Assembly (NCBI RefSeq): GCF_023156235.1
Contig: NZ_JAKZAI010000020.1
Location: forward strand, 1-42,526
Origin: Marinobacter goseongensis
Lineage (GTDB): Bacteria > Pseudomonadota > Gammaproteobacteria > Pseudomonadales > Oleiphilaceae
Direction of reading: 5' to 3'
Length of the DNA stretch: 42,526 nt
Shown here: positions 16,895 through 25,904 of the stretch, in pieces
How positions within the stretch are numbered: the stretch's first letter is position 1
How the letters are laid out: the number at the start of each line of letters is the position of its first letter
Program-made: the position numbers and the translations under genes
Notes under the pieces: generated by a model
What the model saw: only the letters and a program-made list of their open reading frames with translations
What the model was told of the DNA's origin: nothing
Database searches by the model: none

Positions 16895-17134
16895 TTACCT
16901 TCGATGGCCTCTACGTCCCCGGATCACCGCGGCTTGCAGCACTCCGGATTCTGGATTGGAGAATCTGTCTAGCGCCTGGTATTCGCCATCCCACTCCTGA
17001 GCATGCCGGTAGCGAACAACTTCTTCGGGGGTGAGCTCGACAATTTCATCAAATCCGGTTTCGTAGCCCTCGACCAGCACTGGCGTCTCCGGCGGGGACT
17101 TTTGTAGTTGCGTTATCAGCTCTTCTGCGGTCAT
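16895..17134 (-). CDS. small conserved hypothetical protein, partner of the MNT fusion
   Basis: A 79-residue protein beginning MTAEELITQLQKSPPETPVL and continuing VEGYETGFDEI. This N-terminal pattern (E-L-I-x-x-L-Q-x-x-P-P-E-T-x-V-x-V-x-G-Y-E-x-G-F-D-D/E-I) recurs in small hypothetical proteins of mobile elements. No catalytic motif is visible. It is acidic up to a basic RGRRGHRR tail. It starts an operon with the nucleotidyltransferase fusion, and a perfect 16-bp palindrome lies in its leader, as in autoregulated toxin-antitoxin loci. Confidence 0.65.
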   Translation of the reverse strand: MTAEELITQLQKSPPETPVLVEGYETGFDEIVELTPEEVVRYRHAQEWDGEYQALDRFSNPESGVLQAAVIRGRRGHRR

Positions 17135-17144
17135 TTCGACTCCC

Positions 17145-17160
17145 CGGTCAAATTTGACCG
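17145..17160. promoter_or_regulatory. palindromic operator before the small gene/MNT pair
   Basis: A perfect 16-bp palindrome, CGGTCAAATTTGACCG, lies 10 bp upstream of the minus-strand start at 17134 and 2 bp beyond the stop of the next upstream gene. Its position over the leader suits autoregulation. No T-run follows, so it is not a terminator. Confidence 0.6.
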
Positions 17161-17162
17161 CT

Positions 17163-17795
17163 TCAAACTTCTATCACAATCGGCGCGTTCCGTGGCTCAT
17201 ACCGAGCGGTGCAGGTGCTGGCATTGATCAACGTCGTTTGCCCCTTCTGGTACTCCCCATAGCCTTCGTGGATATGGCCAAAAATGTGCGCTTTGAGTGA
17301 GAGTTGCTGGATTCGGTCAAGCAAGTCAATGCAGCCAACATTCTGGCATTTGAATCCGAGGTTTGCCTCATCACCAATGCCTTTCGGTGGTCCGTGGGTG
17401 ATCAGCACATCGGTATTGTCCGGAATGAGCTGCCATTTCTGGTGTAGCGGCTCACCGCGCTCCAGCATAAACGCCCAATCCATAAAGGTGGGCGTCCAGG
17501 GTGAACCCCAAAACCGAACGCCCTCGATCTCGACACCACTGTCTTCCAGGTAAATGGCATTCGTCAGTGCCTGCCGTGCCAATTCTGGGCTTTCCTGGAA
17601 TGCCCAGTCGTGGTTGCCGGCAATCACAATCTTATGCCGGTGCGGCAGCGTTCCGAGCCACTCGTTGAGGTCTTCAATATTTTCCAGCGTGCCCTGGCCC
17701 AGACTGTCACCGGCATGGATCAGCACGTCGCCATCGGGAATATCCGGAATTCGACGGTGTAGGCTATGGGTATCTGAAATACAGATTAATTTCAT
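17163..17795 (-). CDS. metallophosphoesterase (cytosolic, MPPED-like)
   Basis: A 210-residue enzyme with complete motifs: CISDTHSL (D8, H10), IHAGDSLGQG, AGNHDW, ITHGPPKG and FGHIHEGYG. It resembles the UPF0046/MPPED group of phosphodiesterases. The ATG at 17795 is chosen because family members begin MKLICISDTHS and because it overlaps the stop of the upstream exonuclease frame as ATGA. It probably forms an operon with that exonuclease. It is the third calcineurin-like enzyme within 3 kb. Confidence 0.88.
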   Translation of the reverse strand: MKLICISDTHSLHRRIPDIPDGDVLIHAGDSLGQGTLENIEDLNEWLGTLPHRHKIVIAGNHDWAFQESPELARQALTNAIYLEDSGVEIEGVRFWGSPWTPTFMDWAFMLERGEPLHQKWQLIPDNTDVLITHGPPKGIGDEANLGFKCQNVGCIDLLDRIQQLSLKAHIFGHIHEGYGEYQKGQTTLINASTCTARYEPRNAPIVIEV

Positions 17796-18386
17796 ACCGT
17801 CCTCTCCGGTGATGTCAGTAACTCGGACTCTAATGACCATTTCATAAACGGCAGCAACCGGACAATGTTCCGAGCATCATCCACGCCCCGATGGTGGCTG
17901 CCCTCAAAGGCGAGATTATGAAAAGCCAAAGCGCTGGCCAGACCGTTCTTTCTCTTCTGGCCGGTAGTGCGTCGCCAAATTCGTTTCAGGTTCAGGTGAG
18001 GGCGAGCCAGAATAGCTGGCTGCGCCCCGTCCAGCAGGCAGATGCAAGCGATCATAGTTACCCCAACTGCACCAGATGAAATCGTCCGGCAGATCACCCA
18101 GCCAGTCATCCATCGCCGCAATCGCCTCGGGGAAAGTGGGTGCGGCATCTACCATTGATTGAGTGATTCCGGTTAGCTCGGAGCAGAAGCTGCTCAGCTC
18201 AGGATTCCGGATTGGCCTGACCAAAAACGAGCGGGCATCCAGCAGGCTTCCTTTCCGAGTGGCGAGGGCACACCCGACTTCAATGATCTCCATGTTGTTG
18301 ACACTCTGAGCATCACCTGCGGGTGTAGTCTGGTCTTCCCAACAGGTCGCCTCAAGGTCCACAACAAGGATCGTTTCGTCACGCAT
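17792..18386 (-). pseudogene. 3'-5' exonuclease (DEDD/RNase T-like) broken by one frameshift
   Basis: The first frame (from ATG 18386) has MRDETILVVDLEATCW with the ExoI Asp/Glu pair and reaches WGNYDR, the third Asp. A second frame then continues ARPHLNLKRIW and ends FEGSHHRGVDDARN, the His and final Asp of DEDDh enzymes. The shift is by one base near 18040. Joined, the protein would be about 197 residues, the usual size for this KapD-like exonuclease family. It may be a real pseudogene, programmed frameshifting or a sequencing error. The second frame ends in an ATGA overlap with the downstream phosphoesterase. Confidence 0.8.
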
Positions 18387-18924
18387 TTTTCTCGCCCGGG
18401 TACTCGGCTTGGTATCTTAAAAGCGGATATTCCGCTCACCTATAGACTCACTTTTCTTGATTCGTAGGTCTAGTTTACCGGAGTTAATAGCGCCTGAGGG
18501 CGACACCTCACAAACGATGATTTCTTGGTTTCCTCGTTAAATTTGCCGCACGGGAGAGCTCGCCTTGCGGTCAATTCTCCTGTGATTTTCGATAGTCGAG
18601 CCGGAAAACACACATTCTTGTACGTATTTACCGAAACGGCCTCAGCTCATACTCGTGTTCGTATCAGCGTAACGGTGAAATTTACGCTCCAAGCAAAAAA
18701 TCTTATAAATTAGCAGGTTGTACAAAAAACAACCCCACAAAAAATGGTCGCGCTATGATCAATGGTAGGCTTAACGCCTCCTAACTTTATGAAAAGGCTC
18801 GTTTTTTTGACAGGCTGCGTGCTTGCGCACTTTCTGAGGCAGTGATACTCCTAAAAAACGAATGATCGAGGGGCAACGGTCGGGAATGCCCCTGATGTCG
18901 ATTGCATTCACTTAGGAGCAGAAC
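18387..18924. other. 538-bp non-coding leader before the recombinase trio
   Basis: No convincing gene was found. The left part is mixed sequence. From 18690 it becomes AT-rich, with a hairpin at 18716-18734 (GGTTGT, 7-nt loop, ACAACC) and a second at 18869-18893 (AGGGGCA, 11-nt loop, TGCCCCT), 31 bp before the GTG start of the first trio gene. This is the best place in the window for an attachment site and regulated promoter of that element. Confidence 0.4.
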
Positions 18925-20172
18925 GTGACCGGAACCAAGCGAACCCTAAAATTTTTACGCGTTGCGCAACTCAAAATTGAAAGGCTAGATACTGAGGTTG
19001 AGGATGTGATCCTAGGCTCCTATTCGGGGCTACGGAGGCCCGAACTCCTCACTGAGGACGCCCTTCTAGCGGTCGCGAATCACTATCCCGTTTCGGTTTG
19101 CAAGACCAGGAATGGCGATTACCGTGTCGTCGGAAACGCGCACGTAGCTGTGCTCCTGAAAGAATTCGCTCCAGATAAGAAGGTTCAGGTTCTCGTATGG
19201 AAGCACCGAGAAGCTGAAAACCAGCAGGTTTCGCGGTTACTGGCAGCGTTGCTTTTCGGGTTGGGCTCGCAAAATGCTTTTCTTCGACTCTGGGCCAATC
19301 TTTCCGATGAAGAGCGCCGTTGGATCTCGCCTGCTCTCAACACTCGAGTTGGGCTGGAAGAGTTCGCCGGCATCAGCCGCAAGATGAAAATCCAGGCTGA
19401 GGAACCGGTTCTCGTTCCCGGACTTGCACGGCATTTACTTCCGCCGGATGAAGGTGATAAGTCTGAAATTGATCATGATGAAACACTGAGCGAAGCAATT
19501 CACACTGATCTGGTGGGAAAAACTTCTGACAGTGTGGCTAGAACGTCAGGGACTGATATCAAACTCGTCATTCTGGACCCCCGCACCCGCTCAATTTTTG
19601 AATACCTACTAGCCTCTGGCTCTGAACAGCCAGGCCTCCATAGCTCGTCGTCATCAGTCCCTGATTACCTGAGCGATGCCCTACGCCAGGTAGAACTGTT
19701 GGGACAGGATAACGATGGCACTGTGCAACCCGATGATGTAGCTGGGGATGCCCCGGCATCAAAAGTCCTCGATGCGGTCACACCCCATTTCACGAATCTG
19801 TGGCAACAGGCGGCAGAAGAAAGCGCGTCGGGGTTACGTATGCAGCTCTGCGCGATGCTCACTGCCTCTTGTATCGAGTGGCTGAACGAGCTCCATAGCG
19901 ACAGTCTCTTCAAACAGTTTTCCAATCCGAAGAACCTCTGGGCCGCTATTTCGGCTCTGTCACTAGACACCATCGGGCAGTTAGCGCCGTTCTCGCCCAA
20001 CGCTGAAAGTCTGCTCCACAAAGTTCAGGACACATCTCAAAAGTGTGACGACGGTAACCCTGAAAGTAAGGCCCAGCTTCGGCACCTCAAGATTCTGGCG
20101 AAATACCTCAAAGGCTATTTAACGGCGAGGTCTCAACTTCGCCTCCCCCTCAACGACGCGGAGGTCGCGTGA
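18925..20172 (+). CDS. recombinase-trio gene 1: ParB-like N-terminal domain protein
   Basis: A 415-residue protein from GTG 18925 with TAGGAG upstream. Residues ~15-100 resemble a ParB/Srx-type domain: LTEDALLAVANHYPVSV, then DYRVVGNAHVAVLL and VQVLVW. The family Arg of the GxxR motif is not obvious. Residues ~105-150 (LLFGLGSQNAFLRLWANLSDEERRW) may be a helical DNA-binding region. The C-terminal half, including an acidic and Ser-rich linker near 170-270, is unrecognised. Its stop overlaps the next start as TGATG. It is probably an accessory DNA-binding subunit of the two recombinases that follow, which is inference from the operon. Confidence 0.7.
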   Translation: MTGTKRTLKFLRVAQLKIERLDTEVEDVILGSYSGLRRPELLTEDALLAVANHYPVSVCKTRNGDYRVVGNAHVAVLLKEFAPDKKVQVLVWKHREAENQQVSRLLAALLFGLGSQNAFLRLWANLSDEERRWISPALNTRVGLEEFAGISRKMKIQAEEPVLVPGLARHLLPPDEGDKSEIDHDETLSEAIHTDLVGKTSDSVARTSGTDIKLVILDPRTRSIFEYLLASGSEQPGLHSSSSSVPDYLSDALRQVELLGQDNDGTVQPDDVAGDAPASKVLDAVTPHFTNLWQQAAEESASGLRMQLCAMLTASCIEWLNELHSDSLFKQFSNPKNLWAAISALSLDTIGQLAPFSPNAESLLHKVQDTSQKCDDGNPESKAQLRHLKILAKYLKGYLTARSQLRLPLNDAEVA

Positions 20173-22529
20173 TGGCATTGAAATTTAACTCAGGAAACCC
20201 CGAGGCGCTTCTTAATGAGATCGTGCAACCTCGACCCGATTGGTTTGCGATGGACCTCATCGCAAACTTGTTGCCACGCCTGGTAAGCGCATTTGACCAA
20301 ATTTCGCAGCCGATCGACGGTGCAGATGCCTTCCTGGAATGGTTGGAGTCTGGCGCCGTAGAAACAAAATACGAGGAACTTGCCCCTGACCGTCAGGGAA
20401 TTCGGGGGCTTGTTGGTGAGTATCCCCAGCATGCGGGGTTGCGTACCCTCGCGGAAAGTGAGCAGTGCTCGGAGAGACGACTTCAGGTTGTAGCATACGT
20501 CATCAACACCGCGAGTGCCTGGCGACAGGAGTTGGTGCCTTCTGAAGAGCCGTTCTTCGAAAAACGGGTTGTCGGCGCTTGGCGTGCCCTGAGGCTCTTA
20601 TCGGAATCGGCTTTGGCAAAGGTGCCGAAGTGCGTGGACGATGTAGAGCGCTTTGAGCAGCACTTTGCCCGAGTCAATGAGCACTTGGATCAACGGCAGT
20701 TTGACGAGCACGACAGACGTTACCTCGATGAACTGCAACGATTTTTCAAATTTTATCTGGGTGAAGGACGGTTTATTACTTACCAGTCTGACAAACAAAA
20801 AACAGAACACAGGGAAATAAAAAGAACCGGTGATTGGCAGCCTTTGTCCGCCGATGTCGACTCGGAGGTAGAGGGTGGCCGGGAGCGTTCGGTTCATATC
20901 ACTTTGCCTCAGGACTCGGAGCGAGCGCGTAAGGAGCACCACGCCGCCGGCAATGCGCCCGAGGAATTGATGAGTGAGAGCGTTCTGATCTCAGAGCGTG
21001 GAGCCGCCCTGAGTACCGAACGTGGTGAAACTCCCTCCACTGGACTCAGAAAACTGCAACCGAAGCGGGCAGCCTACCGACGTTCGAACAGTTTTCTGCC
21101 AGGTCGCTGGGAAAGCCTGAATGAATATGAGCGGGGACTGGTCCTGAGAGCCCTGTTTGAGAACAGGCTGGGTTCTGAAAATACGCGCCTACATGTCCTG
21201 CTGGTTCTCCTCACTGGTCGTCCTCTGGAATCTATCTCGAGGACACTGGTCGTCCAGAACCGCTCTCAATTACCGAAAACGTTTACCGACCCCGAGAGAA
21301 TTTACCTCATCAGAGATGATCAGGCCTGGGCCAGCGCCGTTCCGGAGCCTCCCGAGCGCCGAAAACTGGAGGCTGAATGGGCTCTCCACATGGAGAGCAC
21401 GGAAAACCAGTTTATCGCTCCGATTCCGGATGCTTACTGGCAGATTCTCGGGCCCCGGGTGGATTCTGCTGCAAAGCGAGTGCGAAAGAAGTCTGGGACT
21501 CTCTTTCCTAAAAAACTTTCAACCGAATCTGTGGCAGAAGAAATTTCGATCGAGATCAAAAAGCTCAATAAAACGACCGGTTCGAGGATTACCCTGAAAC
21601 GAATTCAGACCTGCGTGTTTGAAGGATTGATTCATCAAACCACGGATACGGTGGATGCGAGCCTGGTGACCGGGCGCAAGCTACCCACCGGGCAATCGGC
21701 AAACCTCTACTACCACACCCGGGCGGTTGAGACGTTGGCGGCGGATTATGTCGATGTCGTGAATACCTGGCTGGTGAACCTGGGGCTTTCGTCGCCGTCG
21801 ATGGCTCCCGCCAACCTCGATTTCGGTTTGCCGAGAGTGGGTTCTCCATTTTGCGTGCGTCTGGAGGTCATGCGAGACGTCGTAAGCCGGTTGCGGGCAC
21901 AGATTGCCGAATACCGTAAAACGGCCTACTCCAGGGCCAACATCCGAAGATTTCATAATCTGTTTACAGCGTACGCCATCCTGCAGGTTATGTGGTCGAC
22001 CGGTTTTCGGGCCGTCCGCGATCCGATCGCCCATCCATACGAGTTCAACGAGCGCCGGGGATTCGTAATTATTGCTGACAAAGTGGATGACAATCTCGGC
22101 CACTCTCGTCTGGTTTACCTGCCGGAGGTCGTTATCGATCAGCTTCGCCGCTATGAGACGCACCGGCAGCACATGAAGCTGCGCCTGAATGAGGTAGGTG
22201 TCGAAGCTCCCATTGCAACCTTCTTCGTCTTTCTCGATGCGAAACTCCAGTCAGAGTTCGCGACCCCAAAACGATTGGCGGATGAAATTCAATGGACGTT
22301 TCCGTGGCCCCTGAACGTCAGCCGGCACACCCTGAGAGGCTTCCTGCGTGACCAGGGGGTTCCAGGTTATCTGGTCGACGTCTTCATGGGGCACTGGGGC
22401 GTGGGGACTGAGCCTCTCGCCAAGTTCTCATCGCTTGACCTTTTCGAGCTGAAAAACCGGATTGTGCCGGCAACAGCGGCGTTGTTGGATGAGTTGGGGT
22501 TCGGGGTGGAGGCAGGTCTCGATGCGTGA
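20172..22529 (+). CDS. recombinase-trio gene 2: large tyrosine-recombinase-fold protein with Phe at the nucleophile position
   Basis: A 785-residue protein. A C-terminal tyrosine-recombinase domain is visible at about residues 590-770: STGFRAVRDP (box I Arg ~613), a basic residue in IADKVDDN, NVSRHTLRGFL (H719, R722), and MGHWGVG (H741). The residue aligned with the nucleophile Tyr is Phe (~752, PLAKFSSLD, codon TTC); Tyr would be one base away. If the alignment holds, it cannot cleave alone and may act as a structural partner. The first ~580 residues are unrecognised, with a charged linker at 205-300. ATG 20172 is used, overlapping the previous stop. Confidence 0.75.
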   Translation: MALKFNSGNPEALLNEIVQPRPDWFAMDLIANLLPRLVSAFDQISQPIDGADAFLEWLESGAVETKYEELAPDRQGIRGLVGEYPQHAGLRTLAESEQCSERRLQVVAYVINTASAWRQELVPSEEPFFEKRVVGAWRALRLLSESALAKVPKCVDDVERFEQHFARVNEHLDQRQFDEHDRRYLDELQRFFKFYLGEGRFITYQSDKQKTEHREIKRTGDWQPLSADVDSEVEGGRERSVHITLPQDSERARKEHHAAGNAPEELMSESVLISERGAALSTERGETPSTGLRKLQPKRAAYRRSNSFLPGRWESLNEYERGLVLRALFENRLGSENTRLHVLLVLLTGRPLESISRTLVVQNRSQLPKTFTDPERIYLIRDDQAWASAVPEPPERRKLEAEWALHMESTENQFIAPIPDAYWQILGPRVDSAAKRVRKKSGTLFPKKLSTESVAEEISIEIKKLNKTTGSRITLKRIQTCVFEGLIHQTTDTVDASLVTGRKLPTGQSANLYYHTRAVETLAADYVDVVNTWLVNLGLSSPSMAPANLDFGLPRVGSPFCVRLEVMRDVVSRLRAQIAEYRKTAYSRANIRRFHNLFTAYAILQVMWSTGFRAVRDPIAHPYEFNERRGFVIIADKVDDNLGHSRLVYLPEVVIDQLRRYETHRQHMKLRLNEVGVEAPIATFFVFLDAKLQSEFATPKRLADEIQWTFPWPLNVSRHTLRGFLRDQGVPGYLVDVFMGHWGVGTEPLAKFSSLDLFELKNRIVPATAALLDELGFGVEAGLDA

Positions 22530-25500
22530 TGATAAAGCAGTGTTTGAGCCATTAAATAAACCGATTGATGCGTTGAAGAAGAGGCTTTCAGCGGCAAACC
22601 AAGGACCCTCAGTGGGCTCCGAGTACCGGGCCAATAATCGAAACGCCGAGAAACTCGGCCACCTGGAGGCGGTCCGGGATTATCTGCGAGAGCACCACCC
22701 GGAGCTGGCAAGCGGCCAGCGAGGATTGACGATGACAGCCGAAGAGGTTGCCCAGCTGGTCGACAAGACCTGTCAAACCGTTGAAGGTCGTGCGGTCAAA
22801 GACAGGCAGCATTATCTCGTGAAGCTGCTGGATGAAGGGGTGAAAGCCCGGAATTGGCAGCTGCCTGTCCCGATGCCTGTGCAGAGCGTCCAGATGTTTT
22901 CCTCGTTCACCACCCCTGACATGGGAGCCCGATTGGCCGACTACGACTGTATAAATGATGCGTTCCTGGCCAGCCTGGAGAGTACTGCCCCTGAGCTGCA
23001 AGCTGACGAGGCCATGGAGAGGGATGCCGGTGAGTTACTGTACAGCCTGGTTTTTCATAGCGGCGTTACCGCGCGCCGCTGGTTCAACCGGCTGAGTGAG
23101 GCGATCCGGCAGGGTGCCGGTAGCGCCGGTGATTACACATGGCTGGAATTGGAGTCGACCTCCCTTGGCGGGCGTACCCGTCCCTCAACCGACACCTGCC
23201 GTAGGGTCATTCTGGCGCCTATCACCGAGCTGCTGCTTCGACGCTGGTACCTGCGCTGGGGCAGCAATTGGCCAGAGGTAAATGAGGTAAAAGGTAGGGC
23301 GTCTCCGGATGAGGAGCTGCTGAAACGCTTTGTTGGTAGGCTTATTGAGACACACCGGATTACCTTGAACCGGCCGTTGAATGTTTTTGCGGTTGCCGAG
23401 GCAAACCTTGTCTTGGTCGCGCCAGGCTTCCTGGTTCATTACGCACGAACACCTGACTTGGGCGCTTCTTTGCCATTGTCTAACTGGATGCGATTGTTGA
23501 CCGGTGAGACGTTGGTCCAACCTGCACCGCAAGAATCTCAGGTCGAACGTGAGAACGAGATGGTCGGCTCTCCGGCTCTCATCATTCCTGAATTCCCTTT
23601 GATCGACCAAAAACCATTTTTCAAACGTCTAATGAAACAGTTGAGGTTCGTGGAATCTCAAGCATTCAGCATCCACGGGGCCAGAGACCCTATAGGAAAG
23701 GAGCGTCGCCGGATGGATGTATTGGCAACGAAAGCGGGAGCGTTCAAGACGCTCAACAAGATTGCAGAAGAGAAGGGGTGCTCTATTCTGGTGCAGTTGA
23801 TGTGTCACTATATTCGAGCGCTTCTGAGAACCGACGAGAGCGTGTCACCGGCCTTGCAACAAACGATTCGCAATCTTCAACACCTGGAACTTTTGTTGCC
23901 CTATGCGACCGACATTCCGAACCCTGAAAGCCTGGACTCGGATGAGTGGCAATCGATCTATGATACCGTGGTGAGCGGCTTTCCAGGTAACGGCGGAGCT
24001 CTCAGGCAGACATTGTCCGAGTGGCATGAGTTTCTTCACCGATATTACGGAATGCCTCGTATCCCAATGGAAGAGGGCTCAGGCTATGGCGTCGACGCGG
24101 CAATACTGACGCCTCTGGAGTATCACCGGGCAAAGAGCTTTTTGATGGCTCGTACCGACGATGAGCTGGCGGGGATACAGTTGGCACTTCTGATTATGGG
24201 GTTCCGTTGTGGGCTTCGGCGAACCGAGTGTTGGGCCCGACAATACGGAGATTTCCATGGACTCGGGGATCCTACCGTCAACAATCCCGAGTTGCTCGTA
24301 CGTCCCACTAAAATTGCCGGCGTAAAGTCGGACGCGGCAATTCGCCGACTTCCGTTACGCTTGCTTTTAACCGGAGATGAATTGGAGTGGTTGACCGGGT
24401 TTGTGAATGGGCGCAAGTTGCGCCGTGCCAACGATGAGGCGCGTGACGCCATGTTCGAAGATCCAGTCAGCGGAACTTTTCGAGTCAAGGAAAAACGGGC
24501 ATTTGATGGGCTGACGGCCCTGCTCAGGTCCGTGTCAGGTAATGAAAATATACGTTTTCATCATCTGAGACACAGTTTTGCATCGCTGACCTTGCTGCGA
24601 TTGCTGGAGCGCAAACCTTTTGACCTCTTGCCTGAACCTTGGGTTCGGTCAAGTGACGTAGAACTCATGCCAGCCGTGCACGGCTCAGGCAACACCGTAA
24701 ATGCTGGAGTCGCTAGTGCCTGGCGGCCGCTTTCTCAGTTGGCTCAGTGGATGGGCCATTCGAGTGAAAGGGTGACTCTAAAGAGCTACAGTCACTTGTT
24801 GGATCTCGCACTTCGCAAGTATTTGCTGCGGGATGACCGGTCTTACACCATTGCACAGCAGCAAACGCTTTTGGACAAAACATCAGGTGCACTTGAACGA
24901 TTCCGCCACCGTTCACAGCTGACGGATCGGGTGACACCTGCCATAACATTGGCTACTGTGGCTCGAATACCTGCGAACGGCCTTATGTCGCTTCCGAAAA
25001 TCAGCGATAAAAAGAAGGAATTGCCATCCGTTGTTAACCGGGTGGCCGAAGATATAAACCCGCTGCTGCCGTATCGGATCTCTTGCCAGGTTTTCATTCG
25101 GACGCAGTCGCCGTTCCATGAGTCCCTAGCTGTGGCAATGGAGAAAACGGCAGCCCAGTTGGATCTGGATTTGCCAATCGTGCAGCAGTGGTATGAGCGT
25201 TCGGCGTTGCTGATGAACAGTTCTACTGGCATGACCGGAACTCCCTCACCGACTCGAAAGCTTGGCATACGTTCGAGCTTTTCTTTGAGACCGAAATTAG
25301 AGCTAGCTAACACAGAGTTGCATAAGGCCTTTACGCTGATCTTTCGCGCACCGGAATTGCCGACTTACATCAGTCCTCCCCAATCGAAATCAGCGTTTCA
25401 GGAGTGTATGCAGTTCTTCAAATGGATGTCTGACTGGATGGCCGAAGATCCGGAGTCTGGACGACGAGCGCTTATTGCAGCAGCCGAGAGCGTGCAGCGG

Positions 25501-25866
25501 AGTAAGGCCCCGCTCCGGCCCCTGGGAAAGTCAAGGCAGATCGCTTTTATGGCTTTGATGAGGAAGTTTCGCCTTGGAGCACGGGCTACTGTCTCGCTGA
25601 CGGTCAAAGAAGAGAACAGAAAAGCAGCTTTAAAGTTCTGGGCGCAGAGTCTGGGTGTTGCGCAAAATTCCATCGTTATCCGATTGGCTGAGGACATAAG
25701 AATCCCGGAAAACGGTAATGTTAGCTTGGATTGGAAAGTAAACCATAAGCTTGGTACGCATTTCTGGCATGCCATTCGTTTTGTGGTGTTCACTGGGTGT
25801 GTGCTTTATGACGCAGTACCAGAGAGTTTTCGAGATGGAACCTTTGATGCGGACATGTTGCGATGA
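22522..25866 (+). CDS. recombinase-trio gene 3: giant tyrosine recombinase with intact active site
   Basis: A 1114-residue protein from ATG 22522, overlapping the previous gene by 8 bp. The tyrosine-recombinase catalytic domain lies in the middle, about residues 530-765: GFRCGLRRTE (R566), a Lys-rich strand near RPTKIAGVKSD, RFHHLRHSF (H680, R683), WMGHSSE (H746) and nucleophile Y756 (LKSYSHLL). About 530 residues precede it and 350 follow, with no recognised domain; typical tyrosine recombinases are 300-450 residues. It is the likely strand-transfer enzyme of the trio. Intact, no frameshift. Confidence 0.85.
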   Translation: MRDDKAVFEPLNKPIDALKKRLSAANQGPSVGSEYRANNRNAEKLGHLEAVRDYLREHHPELASGQRGLTMTAEEVAQLVDKTCQTVEGRAVKDRQHYLVKLLDEGVKARNWQLPVPMPVQSVQMFSSFTTPDMGARLADYDCINDAFLASLESTAPELQADEAMERDAGELLYSLVFHSGVTARRWFNRLSEAIRQGAGSAGDYTWLELESTSLGGRTRPSTDTCRRVILAPITELLLRRWYLRWGSNWPEVNEVKGRASPDEELLKRFVGRLIETHRITLNRPLNVFAVAEANLVLVAPGFLVHYARTPDLGASLPLSNWMRLLTGETLVQPAPQESQVERENEMVGSPALIIPEFPLIDQKPFFKRLMKQLRFVESQAFSIHGARDPIGKERRRMDVLATKAGAFKTLNKIAEEKGCSILVQLMCHYIRALLRTDESVSPALQQTIRNLQHLELLLPYATDIPNPESLDSDEWQSIYDTVVSGFPGNGGALRQTLSEWHEFLHRYYGMPRIPMEEGSGYGVDAAILTPLEYHRAKSFLMARTDDELAGIQLALLIMGFRCGLRRTECWARQYGDFHGLGDPTVNNPELLVRPTKIAGVKSDAAIRRLPLRLLLTGDELEWLTGFVNGRKLRRANDEARDAMFEDPVSGTFRVKEKRAFDGLTALLRSVSGNENIRFHHLRHSFASLTLLRLLERKPFDLLPEPWVRSSDVELMPAVHGSGNTVNAGVASAWRPLSQLAQWMGHSSERVTLKSYSHLLDLALRKYLLRDDRSYTIAQQQTLLDKTSGALERFRHRSQLTDRVTPAITLATVARIPANGLMSLPKISDKKKELPSVVNRVAEDINPLLPYRISCQVFIRTQSPFHESLAVAMEKTAAQLDLDLPIVQQWYERSALLMNSSTGMTGTPSPTRKLGIRSSFSLRPKLELANTELHKAFTLIFRAPELPTYISPPQSKSAFQECMQFFKWMSDWMAEDPESGRRALIAAAESVQRSKAPLRPLGKSRQIAFMALMRKFRLGARATVSLTVKEENRKAALKFWAQSLGVAQNSIVIRLAEDIRIPENGNVSLDWKVNHKLGTHFWHAIRFVVFTGCVLYDAVPESFRDGTFDADMLR

Positions 25867-25904
25867 TTACAAGAAGGGCGCCGTCCTTGGCTAATGTGTT
25901 TTTA

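Noticed and set aside
18525..18713. 62-codon frame in the trio leader
   Set aside because: No coding signature or ribosome site; composition fits non-coding leader.
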